Shown here in pieces: positions 41,550 through 56,200 of a stretch of 64,000 nt of DNA. The position numbers were made by a program, and so were the translations under genes. A model generated the notes under the pieces. That model did not search any database. It had not been told where the DNA came from and saw nothing but the letters and a program-made list of their open reading frames with translations. Origin of the DNA: Onthophagus taurus (Eukaryota > Arthropoda > Insecta > Coleoptera > Scarabaeidae); NCBI RefSeq assembly GCF_036711975.1, contig NC_091972.1, forward strand, positions 5,001 to 69,000. The letters are read 5' to 3'. Position 1 is the stretch's first letter. Each line of letters begins with the position of its first letter.

Positions 41550-42804
41550 TTTATTTCAAATACTTTAATTTAAAAATTAAATCCTAAACGTTTAGCAATA
41601 AATGTAGTACGTAAAATATACATCAAACATTTGAGAGGGCTTTGTAAGTTGATCAGTTTTTATAAAATATAATCCACATAACATTGATAATAAAATAGCT
41701 ATTAAATAACGACACCAATAATCTAAAAAGAATCTTTAATTAAATTGACGATTTAATATATTAAAAAATACACATTAAACTTACACGAACAAACGGCTCT
41801 TTAACGTTGACGTTTGACAATTAATTTAGGTTATGTATCTGTCAAACATTTGATAATAGTAAACGCCATACATTTTCAAGGAGATCTGTTTGTCAGTTCT
41901 GTAACGCTGTCGCGCGATTGGTCAGTCCAGGGGAATATTGAAACCCAATTGGACAACGTGAAACAATTGAGCGTACTTTTACGTTTAGAAAATTTTCTGG
42001 CAGATTGTTTTTGACGTTTCACCGTTTAGTTTGCGCTTAAAAATTATCGGGTGAATTTCCGGCCCTATCTCGTGCCGAAATTTGTGTTTCCTAAAGTACA
42101 TTGTGGCCGTTGCGTAATTGTATTGATCCACGCAGTACCCCCCCATCTATTTTCAGCCCAAGGTACTTTACGGCATCGAATGCGAAAATTATTGTAAAAA
42201 AATCGCAAATCAACGCGTATTACAGTGCCGTTTACGCATCGGTAGTGATCAGGACTGTATTAACGATAATAACGATGGTCTGTTGGGGTGCAGAGGGCGG
42301 AGAACCTATCGAAAACGACGTATTTGTGATGTTGTAACCAGCTGATGGCGGGTGAATATAGTGTATTCGTTCGGTCGCCCGTTTAGTGCTAGAAAAGTGT
42401 TTTTTTAAATCGTCTTTTCCGATCTATTAAAATATATTCGTTTTCAATTTGGGCGATTTCTTCGGGATTTCTATTCGGCACAGGTGGCAGAACTCGGCCG
42501 GCTTTTAGTTCTTTTTTTGGGCGTGCACACACACACGCACACACCTTCTTATTCGACGGTACCCATTGATATTTTCGCGTATCATTCATAAAAGTGTGCG
42601 AAATAGGAAACTGACGGGATACGCGGCCGAAAATTAATTTCAAATAAATAAATGAAAATATGCGAACGGTGTCCATTTGACGTGACCGAAGGCGGCGTTT
42701 TTGCGATGCAGAAGACCGGCGCCGGGTATTCTTTATGTAAATAGGAGCTTAACGGGCCTGTTTCGATTCTTATTTAACCATTTGAAAAAACCACGGACAT
42801 CACA
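41550..42804. promoter_or_regulatory. Divergent promoter region JKAMP/widerborst
   Basis: About 1.25 kb between two divergent starts. From about 41930 to 42800 the sequence is clearly richer in G+C and CpG than the window average. It probably holds the widerborst promoter and a long 5'UTR, including a CACACACACGCACACACC run at 42529-42546. An exon-like stretch on the minus strand (41722 downward) is treated under findings. Confidence 0.5.
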
Positions 42805-45800
42805 ATGTCGACGACGGCGTTCGTCGATAGAATCGACCCGTTCGCCAAACGGTCGCTCAAAAAGAAAACGAAAAAGTCGCAGGGCAGCTCGAGGTACAGG
42901 AACTCACAGGACGGCGAACTGCAGGCTCTTCCTCCGCTCAAAGGTAAGCCATGACCTATACCCCTCCAACAAAGAACGTCAGAATTCCCCCAAATTATTC
43001 TCAACATAACCTCTAAACTTTGACCCCGAAAATACTTTTACATCCTATTCATCCATCAATCTTCTAATCCCTTTTTAACTTACGTTTTTTAAACTATTTA
43101 AACGTTTAGAATATCTATTGTTTTCTTCCCTTAGGGTCATCCTATTAAATCGTTTTATTTTAAAAAAAATCTAATTGATTACTTTCTAATCGCTATTTAT
43201 CACAGTCATAGAGAAATACAAGTGTCTTAGCAGTATTATATGTTATTCTTAGAGATATCAACATAAATAAAATGATGTTATACATACGGAGTGTCCCAAA
43301 ATAAACTCAAGAGAGGCATTGAAACTGAAAGGAACAAAACAAACCAGCTAATATTTCCAATCCTGGTGGTGACCAATCCTAGTGATGTTAAGCATTAAGC
43401 GGTAACCATGGCAACAGCCATCACTTAACCTAACATTCAATAGGAAGTTGTTAAAGTTAACACTAAATCTTCAATCTTTTTAAATAAATAATTCGGTTAG
43501 TATTCTTTTATTGCCTCTTATAGTACAGATACTGTGGCAAACGGATGTTAGAAATCAAGTCAGTTATTTTCCATGTTTCATTAGTTACCAAAATGTTGTT
43601 ATTATTATTATTCTTTGACAACCAAAATAAAAACTAGTCAATCGATAAACTTTTATCTATAAAATAAAATTATAAAAAGGATAAATTAAATCTATTTGAT
43701 TTAATTTCCTTCAGATATCATTATATTATTATTGGTTTATCTAGTCTTATTGGTCTATCAGTTTATCTACAAATGTTGCTAATTAGTTTTGTACTAGTTC
43801 TACTAATTCTCTATAGTAGTAATTGATCGGATCTAAAATCCTGGTTCGATAAATGATTTGAGTTATTGTAGTGACACTTCATCAATTGGTTTATTTAAAA
43901 ATGTCAAGTTTTGCCATAAAAATATTTGTTATAGTTTATTAATGTTATTATGAATTTTTACATTTACAATATTAGTTGAAGAGTAGTTTAGGTAAGTATT
44001 TGACAGAACTAAGATTATAAATTTCGTGTTATATGGAACATTTTGCTATAAATTGCATTGCCACTCAATTTTACCATCTTCCTGTAATCTTTTCAGGGGT
44101 TACATAATCTTTGGGTGTAGATTGGTTTAGTCAGAATTTTATCATTCGATGGGCAGAATTGAAAATAGTAAATGTATAATACAGCTTAACTATGTCAAAG
44201 GCGCATGTATGCACAGTAAAGTACATCAAATCGATCAATTTCACCCATTCGTATACAATTATCTTTGTTGAGTATTGTGTACAGATAAAATGAACCTTGC
44301 TGTTTACAATTCAGACACAATATAGACAAGAAACAATGTAAAATTATACATATACATACAAAGTAATTAATAAATGTTAAAATTCACTCTATAAAATAAT
44401 CCACACTGTGTTAACTGTAACCAACAGTGAATTTTGTGACATTACGCGATATCCAATGGTTGTCGGTGTATTTAATAACACGCATATGTATTTTTAAATA
44501 GATTTGGAATTATTTCAATTAATCAGTAAATTATATCAACATAGTAGTATAATCTATTGATTAACTGGTTTAGATCGCGATTTGTGAAATTTGTCCTAAA
44601 TAAGCGTATGCTCCCTTTTATCTTATGTTTCAATTAAGCGGAATTCAACCAATACAAATGAAGTTTTGTGAAGTGTTTTAGTTCAAATATTAGTACGTAA
44701 TAAAAAGACTTAATTCTTAATGTTACTTTTAGCTACTGAAATTTAATTTCTGAGTTGTAGGTATACACGTAAATATTAATTTTAATTTATACAGTTTTTT
44801 CATTTATATTTAATTAACACTTTTAAAATTTAATAAACCGCCTTTCAAAGTCAAGCTCGTTTTATCGATAAAAAGAAAATAAATACTTATTTAATTAAAC
44901 TATAAATATATGTAGAGTTTATCAGAAAATATGAGATTGAAAGCTGGTTGATATAAAAACAAAATGTTCGGCCTCGATTAGCAATTGTAATTTGACATAA
45001 CCTATAAACTTTGACCAATATAAATTATTGGACGGATTTCATTCCGTGTCTATCAATTGTAACGGGTATTTACTATCGGTTAGTTTTAAGTATATTTTGT
45101 TTGGAGTTGTAGTTCGACTTAAAAACGAATCTACAAAGATTAGAGTATTATCAGATCAGAGTATCAGTATCAACCATAACTTAGGCAGGGTTTAAAACAC
45201 GATGATTAATCAAAAAGTACTAAGTAAAAAACTGGTCGATTGTCGATATCGCTCATCTGTGCAACCTAATCTAATCGAGGAATTTTAATACAAAAGAAAA
45301 TTCAATCATACCAAAAATTTACTATTCGTTAAATAAGTAATTTTAACATGTTATTATTTTTTTAATATTTGAGATAGTATAGCGTATTACAATGACAATA
45401 ACCTTGAAGAGTTTTTTAACGTGTTGCCAAATAATCTCTTGACACGATTCGTAAGTTTGAGGTCAGTTTTATAGGGTTAACACTATAAAACAAGAAACGT
45501 ATAAAAAACTTAACAACATAAGAATAAAATATGATTCATTAAAAAAAATTTGACAAAAACGGTTTTACTTTGGGAAATGATTATTTCGTTTAAAAATAAT
45601 GGTTTAGTACAAGGTTTATGTTGTTTTGGTTCGATTACGTTTAGAAATCATTAGTTTTAATTGGTTCCTTTTACAATTAGAAATTTACCAGGTAATAATA
45701 ACTTTTATTTTAATACTTAGTCAGAAAACATATCGTCTGTGAAGTTCTAATACCTTGTAACCCTAAAAACATTTTTTTTTCAGTAGACATAAAAGACGTT

Positions 45801-48800
45801 TTATATTAAACTGGGAAAGTATTTGTTTGTTTGTTTTGAAACTGTCAGTTACACAAGGGCTTAGATACAAACATATGATTTTTAATGTTTTAGTAAATAT
45901 TGTATATTAAAATTTGCAGTGGCTTACGAGTGATTAGCTTTAGATTTTTGTCAAATTTGTGGATTAGGATATATTATATTATTTTTACAGAAATAAAACA
46001 CTATTTAGGAAACAAAAATCCACTCCAATATCAATTATTTTAAACAATAACATTAGTTATAGCGGACACAGCCTACTACAACATTACTTTATTTTAACAA
46101 TGCCTACTTTTTAATTATTTTTAAATCAAATTACCAAAATTCTTTCTGTAAACAATATTTATTCATTTTTTATTGATTCAATTAAAAAAAACATAAAAAA
46201 CAATGTATTTTTAAAAAAATACTATTTACAGTATTACAAATCGATTATTTTTTAAATAAATACCTTGTATACCACAGTTTGACTTATACCAAATGTTGCT
46301 TAAGAGGTATTCAAATTTTCATTATGGTGTACGAGGTATTATTGTTTTCTTGTTGAGGTGCATTTGGGATACGTGATGAAAGAAATCCCTTTTATCTAAG
46401 TAAATGCGTATTTGTGGATTACTAGGTGTTACTAGTCCTATGTATAATTCTGTAGATTTCATAAAAATATAATAACACAATTTTGGATTTTTTGTGGGTT
46501 ACAAGGCATTAGAATTTCTCAGACGATATATTAGATTAGATTTAAACTTATACTTGATAATGTGTTTATCAACACTAAAAATTGAATGTAAACAATTCAA
46601 TTTAAAATTTTATATTACCTTAAATTGGTAAAAATAGTAATAGATTATAAGTAGAAACGTAAACAATAAAGATGGCACAAGCGTTTCAAATCATTTATGC
46701 GATGCGTGTAAACAACTAAAAACGTATTAGTTATCAACTGGATCGTTTACTCAAACTGATTTTATTCCCGACCACTCAAAGATAAGCTATTCTGGATCAC
46801 CTGCGAGAGAAAATTCAATATTATTTTGACGTGAATATCAAAAATTTTACAAATGTTTCAACTTTAGTATCGCACTGAGTATGCACAGGTGCATATTACA
46901 ATAATAAACAATTTACGATAAAGTACACAAACGAAAATTGCACTCGCTCGGAATATTGTTTATGTGCATGTTCTTTTAAAAGAAATTATAATACGTCGAG
47001 CAAATTTGCTTGTGGTCCCCTTCCAATTTCAACAATGAATGGTTTGAACTAAAACTAGAAATTAACATTCAGGTTTAACGGTGTGTCTCAAGACGCCTAA
47101 ACCCCAATGCTTTTATTTCTAGGTCTAGTGTTGGTTCAACAACAGTTTATCAATTTTTATAAATCTTTATATCTATTATTAAACTAGAACTATCACTTGC
47201 AGTATCATTACGATGCACTGCTAAACCCGAATGTTTCTAATACTAGGTCTAGTGTTAGTTCAAGTCTTAGTTCAATAAAAAATACTATTAAAACTAACCC
47301 TAGAACTAACATAGAACTAGAAACATTCGGGTTTAGCCGTGGGTCTCTCAAGACGGTTAGTTCTAGTTTTTTCTAGTTCAATAAGATATAAAAATTTAAG
47401 AAAACAGTATATTTTTGTTAACAAGTGTTAACTTCAAACTTGTTCCTGAAGAAGGTTGCAACATGGCATCCGAAACGTTAAACACTTTTTGAAACACAAC
47501 CTGAAAGTTTCTACTAGTTCTAGGTCTATTGTTAATGCTAGTGATAGTGTTAGTTCTTGTCTTAGTTCAATTAACACCGGTCGTGAAAGTCTTCATACTT
47601 ATAATGAATCGTTTGTATCACGGTTTGTGAATGTTTACGTTTTGATACGAGGCGTATGAGATAATCATTATGTAGTAAACAGTGCATTGTCAGGCTGCAT
47701 TATTGATTTACTGGCTGTCACAACTTGCTCAAGCCTTATTGAACTCCTCGCTTAATATGTTACGTAATTTAAAAGTATACGATTATAATTCGATTTTTTT
47801 TTTTTCTAGATAAGGCAACCATGCTATTTTATTACCATTCAAAAACAAATTCTTTTCGCAATCACAAAAATTACTAATGCAAAGATTTTTCATATTAAAT
47901 TCATATATTACAGTAGGTATATTATTTTCCAATAAATGATGAAATAGATTAGGTGGGTTTCTCAACATATTGCTTTAATAAAAGCAATGTAGTTTTTTTA
48001 ATTTCAAGATAAAGTGTAGAGTATTAGAAGTTGCTCTGACGGTTTCAATTTCCTGTGTAGAGGAACTTTTTGAGAAAAGATTCGTCGTCGACAAGAATAT
48101 AGAGCAGGTTACTCTCTGCATCCAGGATGACCTTTAAACTTTCGACCGCATTCCCGTTTGTCATATTCGCAGTTTTTATTTCTGCTAGATATTGCAATCG
48201 CGAGACCTATATCTGACAAAAGATCAATCGAAAATATCTGTCATACACGATTTCAACAGAAAGACGCACGTGTCCCGATTTCAAATACAATTTTCTCCAC
48301 ATAGTACTTAACTGCAAAGTGTTTCACTACAAAAATAGAATGAATTTTTATTGTGTATGCAGGGACATCGAGTAATAATAAAATGTTTTATTTAATTATG
48401 GCGTTGAATATCAAAGGACCGCTTATATTAGTAATATTAATGACGAAGGCGCTCTAAAGTGGATATCTAATTATTGGCGGCACGCTGGAATATCGATTAC
48501 GTAATCGTTAGGACAACGGCGATATCAACCTTCAAATCAAATCGGACGAGGCGACAGATTCTGCCGTTTATTTAGTAACGATTTTGTGAATTGAACCGTG
48601 CTTCAGTGCCCGCCAACGTACGCCGCCACACGGGCCCACGTTCATAAATCAAATTAAGGTTTAAAACAAATGCCTGCGATGCATACGTAAGCCCTCTCTC
48701 TACTGCGATATGAATGAGAAGGAAAAGCGCTTCAAACTGTATAGGTGTTCCACAACGATTCATATTACTTTGGTTAGGGTAAAAAAAATACAAAAGCACC

Positions 48801-51800
48801 TCTTTAAACTATTGCCAACTATAGTTTTAGCTTCTTGTTAAAGCTATCCAAGAAATTATTACTGTGATTAAGTTATTTTAAGCGATCTCATGGTTAATTA
48901 ATTGTAATGGTAATTATTGAAATTTGGTTTTAAAAATTTTTTGTATTTAAGAGAAATTAAACATATAAGACAAAGATTTTATTCAATAGAGACAGATCAT
49001 TCTGTGGTCATATCTTCCAAAAATCATATTCTATATTACTTGTTTACCTATTTTGTTGATTTAAAAATGTTATAAGAGTGGTTTTGTAGAACTTAAAAGC
49101 AACATCACGTTCTAAAATTTGATATCATTAAAGAAAAAAGGTTTTTTTTAATTGTCTTGACATTGAAACCCTTCAATGTCAAGTAAGTTGATGTGGTAGT
49201 TTATCGTCAAACATTTTCTCGAATCGCAGTATATCGCTTGACATTGCCACTCTCATTTCTCGCATTAAATGGATTTTTCAGTGATGTTTTCTTTTAATTA
49301 CAACTATTGTTGAAAATCTGGCTGAGCATATGGCAGAGATAGATTCTATAGCTAGATAAATTTTGAGAGAATTGAGTACTAATTAAGTAGTACGGTCACG
49401 TAAAGTCATGAAATTATTTTTAATATCTTCTCAAGTACCTCCGCAAATTAATTTCTTAACATAGTATTCTAGTTTAATGAGACTTTTATTTTAATTTTTT
49501 GTAGATATCCCTCATAAACGAAAATATAAAAAGAATTCGAGATCGTATTTCAACGTCCAGCATAAACATTTTGCATTCTTGTGGCCACGTGTCCTAGTTG
49601 ACGGAACATCTTTATACCGAACACCTGTATATATGTATTATGTATAAATGCAAGGTTATTCGTGGAGAAATTAGATATTCATTCAACCGACTTTTCTATT
49701 ATATTTTTCATTTAATACAATGTTTTATTCAATTTATTTATTTACATTTTAATATAGATAATGCTGAAATGTGGATTTTGTGTGTGTTTTAAGTTATAGC
49801 ATAAACTCGAAGATATTATTTGCTTTAAAGTAAATTAACTTAATTAACAATAGGGCTGAATGCGACCGTTAAAATTTTACGATGGCCCATTTTCTGTACG
49901 ACGACGATGGTGCTGTAATTCATCACATAACGGTGTCGTTAATGTATTTATTGATATTACGCAAAATTGAATTGGATCCTAAAGGTCGCCACTGTTTGAA
50001 CTTGGTTTAATATCGGGTTAATGTAAATAAAATATTTATCTACCACTATATCATTCTCGGCGAACAATGAGCAATTCATTTTTCGGTCATAATTATAAAC
50101 TTATCAACATGCTTAATCATAAATAATGTCTCTAATTTAATCTTGAAATCTAATAAACTCTAGCTCAAAACTGTGGTTTTAGATTATCGTATCCGCTTGA
50201 TTTATTTCATGTCTTAATAAGAATTCTTGATATTTTGAATTAAATTAAACAATGAGCACTACCAATTGTACTTCAATTTAGAGAGTAGTTCGTGTCTTAA
50301 TCCGAAATGTAAATAAAAAAGAATGTCCATTTAGAGATGTTTATAGCATTGTACGGCCGTTTCTTGACACGCTACTAGGTAAATTGACATCAACTGACCT
50401 CAACGTTGCGTCAGTCCATCTCATCGCTTATCTAATTCTCAAATAAAACGATTATTTTCATTACTTCTACTACATTCTAGGTTCATTGCGACAAGCGTTT
50501 CGAATGATTAGGAACCCGTTGGGAACAAATGAGTCATTACTAAAAGAGCTCTACACTAAAATTCTAACATTTTGAAGAAAATAATAATAACAACCTTTTA
50601 TGGTTGTCCCAATGTCTCAATCAATGAACAACACGAGCCGGTAAGAACTCGCGTTTTTTTTAGAGCCTCTACCCCATTTAGAAGTGGGTCAGGTCGCCGC
50701 AACGACGTCTGGCGTCGTCGACGACGTGAAGTCGGCCGTATCTTTACGACTAATTTTTTTTCTTCTAAATGGGGGCTTAATTGGTCGCGTCTATGCAATG
50801 ATATTATACTGTAAACAACGGAGCATCGCGACGACCTGCTAAATCGATAGCAGCGGAACCCTTTTGTGTATTTTCCGCACAGACAAACTTCGCGAGTTAA
50901 TGAGACACTTTTCGTTTATGCTAAAAGAATCGCGCCACGATTTGAATCAAGGGCGTTTTAATTTTTAAGCTGTTTTCGCTCGTGGTAATAAGGACTACGC
51001 CTTTATCACTTGTATTGTGTCGCAACGCGGCATTTTCAATACTTGGCAACGTGAATTTTATCTTAGTATGCCAAAAAGCCATATTTGTTGGAAACAGTTA
51101 TATTAACTAATTCTAATTAGAATACTAAACTTTAATTAGGGTATTTATAACATTTAGTTTTTAATGAATGAATGAAAACGGTTAGAATTGTAAATGTTGA
51201 TCACATTGATTGTAATTACGATTAAAATACAGTTTGAGGTAGTAAAACATTTTCAACTTCCTGTTAGACAATGCAAGTCAATAAGAACGTAACATTGGGC
51301 CTAATAAATATAAAGAGTTTGTTCATATTCCATATATTTAAAGAGTATTTATTAGTATTAATTATTTGTATTAGGTTCCTTGTATTTTTTATTACCTTGT
51401 TGATACAAGCAAATGCTCAAAGTATTTTAACATTTTTTTATTCATAAAATAATAAAAATGAATTGATAATGTTTATCAAGTAATATATACATGAATGATG
51501 TTTTTAACTAGACGTTTCTTTTACAATTGCTTCAGATGTGCCATCGGGTGAACAAGAAGAGTTATTCATCAGAAAACTGAGACAATGTTGTGTCTCGTTT
51601 GATTTTATGGACCCGGTGGCTGACCTAAAGGGCAAGGAGGTAAAGAGATGCACGCTGAACGAGCTGGTCGATTACATCACAGGTGGCCGAGGAGTCTTGA
51701 CCGAGCCGGTCTATCCGGAGATAATCAAGATGATCTCGGACAATCTATTTCGGACGTTGCCGCCGAGCGAAAACCCGGATTTCGATCCAGAAGAGGATGA

Positions 51801-53617
51801 TCCGACGCTCGAGGCTAGCTGGCCCCATCTTCAGCTTGTCTATGAGTTCTTTCTTCGGTTCCTCGAAAGCTCCGACTTTCAGCCGAGTATCGGCAAGCGC
51901 GTCATAGACCAGAAGTTCGTGCTGCAATTGCTTGAATTGTTCGACTCGGAGGACCCGAGGGAGCGTGACTTCCTCAAAACAGTTTTACACAGGATCTATG
52001 GGAAATTTCTCGGTTTGAGAGCGTTTATACGGAAACAAATTAATAATATATTCCTTAGGTAACAAATAAAACGCTTGTTTCTTATTTTGTTTCGTAAAAA
52101 CTTGTTCTTTGTAGATTTGTGTACGAGACTGAACATTTTAACGGTGTCGGTGAGCTGCTAGAAATTCTAGGTTCCATTATAAACGGGTTCGCGCTGCCCC
52201 TAAAGGCAGAGCACAAGCAATTTCTGATCAAGGTGCTGATACCGTTGCATAAGGTGAAGTGCCTCTCGTTGTATCACGCCCAGCTTGCGTATTGCGTCGT
52301 GCAATTTCTCGAGAAAGATCCTAACCTTACTGAGCCTGTTGTTAGGGGCTTGCTCAAATACTGGCCCAAGACGTGCAGTCAAAAAGAGGTGATGTTTCTT
52401 GGCGAAATCGAGGAAGTCCTCGACGTTATTGAACCGTCGCAATTCACTCGCATACAAGAACCACTTTTCCGTCAGATATCAAAATGCGTTTCCAGTCCCC
52501 ACTTTCAGGTAAAATCAATTTTTAAATAAATTACTAATTTTTGAATTATAACTTTATTAATAATTTTAGGTGGCTGAAAGAGCTCTGTACTTTTGGAACA
52601 ACGAGTACATTATGTCACTGATGGAGGAAAATAACCACGTCATTATGCCAATTATGTTTCCAGCACTATATCGTATTTCCAAGGAGCATTGGAACCAAAC
52701 GATTGTAGCACTAGTCTACAACGTACTCAAGACCTTCATGGAAATGAACTCGAAGCTGTTTGATGAATTGACAGCTAGTTACAAAGCCGAACGGCAAAGG
52801 TAAGTCTAAAAAAAGGGAGTAAAGAATAATTTTATTTTAATCTGTAATCATTTTGCTATGAATTTAAAAAAAGCTCCATTAATAAATCGCGTCTTTTCTT
52901 GTTTTGATACCTTAACAGGTTTTTAGCAGAGGAATGACAACTGTATACTTTTTTTTATAACAGTAGCAAAACTTTGCTACCTGATTTTTCTAAATCGAAA
53001 AAATAATGTAATGCATGTAGAAGAAGCACCATTCAAAGTTTGTCAACCTAAACAAGACGCACAGCTAAACCCATATTACCCTGCTAAACTCCTAATTCAG
53101 GGTCTAGTGTTAGTTCTAGTTTTAGTTCAATAAAAATATATAACAACCTGACGCTGAATGACAACTAACACTGACACTTTTACTAGAACTAACATTAGAC
53201 TTACAACTAAAAACATTCGGGTTTAGGCATGTGTTTCTTAAGACGTCTAAATCTGAATGCTTCTAGTTTTAAGTCCAGTGTTAGTTTTAGTTTAGTTCAA
53301 GAAAAGATATAAAGATTCAAGAAAATTGATACATTGTTGTTGAACTAAAACTAGAATTAACACTTGCACAATCATTAGAACTAACACAAGGTGCGCCTTC
53401 TGACGCACGGTTAAACACGCAGATTTCATCATATAAATGAAATGTACAAATTTTTAAATAGGATTTTAATATATACTTACAATTTTTTATAAATTCTTCT
53501 AGAGAGAAAAAACGTGAAAAAGAACGAGATGAATTGTGGAAACGATTAGGTGAACTAGAAATAAGTCATTCAAAGAAAATGATAGGATCGCACAACAGTC
53601 CTCCCGGCAAGAAGTGA
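42805..53617 (+). CDS. wdb: PP2A B56 regulatory subunit (widerborst/PPP2R5)
   Basis: Regulatory B' subunit that targets protein phosphatase 2A. Exons 42805-42943, 51536-52058, 52115-52508, 52570-52799 and 53503-53617 give 466 aa, the size of the epsilon-type B56. Start [20 protein letters not shown]; the B56 repeat domain begins [20 protein letters not shown] and [17 protein letters not shown], continues through [17 protein letters not shown] and [20 protein letters not shown], and ends with a basic tail ([20 protein letters not shown]). Intron 1 is 8.6 kb. Exons 2 and 3 are strikingly richer in G and C at third positions than their surroundings. The 3'UTR probably runs to about 56190, with several AATAAA signals and a UGUAAAUA Pumilio-type site at 54054. 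Confidence 0.97.
42944..51535. other. 8.6-kb first intron of widerborst
   Basis: The largest intron in the window. It contains a repeat cluster (47040-47560) and GC-richer islands near 48050-48650 and 50640-50960. The second island includes an inverted pair CCCCATTTAGAAG/CTTCTAAATGGGG (50669-50773). A near-palindromic GTAACCATGGCAAC lies at 43403-43416. No gene is recognised inside. Long first introns often hold enhancers; that role is an inference here. Confidence 0.45.
47040..47560. repeat. Dispersed foldback repeat, copy B (wdb intron 1)
   Basis: Several inverted and direct blocks: GAAACATTCGGGTTTAGCCG and its relatives, CTAGAACTAACACTAG-type steps, and CTGAAGAAGGTTGCAACATG followed by GCATCCGAAACGTTAAACAC at 47446-47485. 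It is compound, with at least three partial units in alternating orientation. Confidence 0.7.
53040..53420. repeat. Dispersed foldback repeat, copy C (wdb intron 4)
   Basis: Degenerate blocks of the same family (GACGCACAGCTAAACCC, TTCGGGTTTAGGCATG, CTAGTGTTAGTTCTAG) occupy about 380 bp of intron 4. The CTGAAGA/CGAAAC core is not preserved here. Confidence 0.6.
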
Positions 53618-56200
53618 TACTGCTCTATCGCTCGTCCCTTCTCCGTATAGTTATACGCCGGTAAGTCTTACAGTAGTGCGCAATCGGGCCGTTAATATTG
53701 ATTCCGCCCGTTTTACGTAAAAAAACCTGCAAAATACGCGCGATATATTAGGTACAATTTCGACGTCGTTAGTAAAATATTTATGGTTTTATTTTAATTT
53801 CGCCCCTCAACTTGGTTTTAAGTAAAATCCTCAAACGTTATCAATATATGGGTGATCAATATATACGGCCCGAAAACTCGTTACGTGGTGTAACTGATAA
53901 ACAAAACAGTAGCATTAAAATTATATAAGAGATACGAGTAACCTAAAAAAAAAACTATGTGAAAATCGATATCTTCTAACGGACTATGTCCCTATGGTGT
54001 TGTAGCTGTGAAGACAGATTTTGTAAACATGTGCTATAGAATAAATGGTCACTTGTAAATAGCTAAAAAGAAAAAAATCGTGGTTAAGTTCACTTTGTGT
54101 TTGGAGTACGGTTGGTGACTGTCGCCAATGCTTTAAAAAAATTAATATTTAGTAACCTATCGGATGTTTATCCATAATTTGAATAAATTATTTCTACTGC
54201 TATGGATTGTTATTGAAAAGAATTCTTTTTATTTTATTTTCTTTAAAACCTGATGTGCTATATTTTGATTTAGAACATTAAGTTAACGGTTAAGCTTTAT
54301 GTGGTTTCTTTTTTTATTATTATTGTTCAGTAGTTACCCTTGAAAATATATTGTCTAGAGCTTTAAATATTATTGTTTTGTTCTTTGATTAAAAATTAAA
54401 TTGCAATTTTTATATATCGACTTATATTAATTTTGATTAATCATGTGTTTTGTTCTAATTATGACTATCTATTTTTTCGTAGAATTGTATAACAAATTGA
54501 AATTAACGCAATTACTTTTTTCTTTTTTGGCCCCAATCCAATCCTTTTCAAACACAATGTAACCACATAAATGTGCTAAAAAGCTGAACGTACTAAAAAT
54601 GTGAACGAGTGCACGAAATTGGATGCGCGAATGATTTTTCGATTTTTCGAAAGCATATTAACATATTGTACAGAGCAAAAAAAACATGGTCATATGCGGC
54701 CGCTTGAGTACGCACTCTTGAGTGCAAGGCACTCCAAAAAAAATATGTATTTATATAAGAGCACTGTTATGTTATACATAGAGGAGCTTTAGATAAACAA
54801 GAGATAACTAAGAAAATTACTACACCCACACACATTTAACATGGATAAAACTAGCGAATTACGTTTTAGGCGTTAAATACTAAGAACTTATAACTTTAAT
54901 AAAGAAAATAAACGAGAGATAAAGTACGTTGTGCATGTCATGCTCAATTTTAATAGTTGCGCCATTCATAGAGCTACTCTGCCTCGGTGTACGCACTCAA
55001 ACCTATCTTTCTTCTTTTGCAGGTGTGTTTATAAAGATTTGAGAGTACCGGCGTAGAAAAATTTTTCGTATAACGTTCACATTATGACCTATACGATATA
55101 CATACATACATACATACATTTATATACATGAATATGCGATTGAGCACTGTAAATGACAATTATTAATGAAAGAAGTGTAATCTTTAAGTTAATAAAGGAA
55201 AAAAATATAGACCCCTATGTATGCTAAGTATTCTATATAATTATAAAAGTATGATTATTATTATTACTATTATTAATATTTGTTTTTTCGTTGCACTAAT
55301 AACAAGAACCTTGTAATATAACAGCAATAATTTATTTCCTCATCCTTTACTCTTAGTTTGGCCCTTCTTTTTCTAATTAATAATACGTGTATTTAGGTGT
55401 ACTTTTGTGATACGTGTTTATAATAATAAAAGATGAAAAACAATGATATGCCCACTTCTTAAGTATAGTAATAACGTGTGATATAACTTTATCGTCTGTT
55501 ATATTGTAGATTAGCTCTATGAATAAATGAAGTGCATAACTTTTTTTGCTAATGTAAAAGAGAGCCGTAAATAATAAATAAAATGGGCGCGTAACGCGCT
55601 CGATCCCTGATTAGACTATGTAATATATATATATCTGAAGAATCACTAAAAATCATATGTAGATAATATATAAAAATTATATTGTTAAATTTTTGTTGTT
55701 TTTCGCATTGCGTTTGTTCACATTGTAAAACATTTACTATTAATAATATGAATATACGAAACCGGTTCTTACATCAGAATCAAATTAGTTTGCATTTACT
55801 TTTAAGTAAAAAAAATAAGTATATAAAATAACAAAAATGTAATATAACATATACAAGAAGACGTTTGACAACCTCCGATCTCATCATCTTTTGCTTTTTT
55901 TAGTACCAATCGTCCGTTAATCGTCGCATCATTTGCGCCGCATTACAATTTGATTCTGAATTAAGCGAGCGACTACTATTTAAATCTACCATTGTACTTC
56001 TCTTTTCGTTTCGTCGTCTGATTTCCACCACCCCTTTACTTCACTCAGAACATGGAAACGCGTGTATGGGACAGATCAATACATTTATATATAACTTTGA
56101 AAATAGTTTCTATATGAGATATTTAGCTATACGACTTGTGAATGTACGCACTCCTGTGCGTAAATAAACGTTATGATTTTAACAGTAATGGTTTTCTATG
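53618..56200 (+). other. Probable widerborst 3'UTR
   Basis: AT-rich sequence after the stop, with AATAAA at several places, the last near 56163. A CATA microsatellite lies at about 55100-55118. No intact reading frame of interest. A long 3'UTR would allow post-transcriptional control; the actual end is not visible from sequence. Confidence 0.45.

Noticed and set aside
43281-43310. Mariner end (GAGTGTCCCAAAATAAACTC) in wdb intron 1
   Set aside because: Only one end-like motif, with no inverted partner or TA symmetry found nearby.
43403-43416. Second X-box (GTAACCATGGCAAC) in wdb intron 1
   Set aside because: It fails the RFX consensus at one position on each strand, lies far from any ciliary gene, and such palindromes arise by chance in 64 kb.
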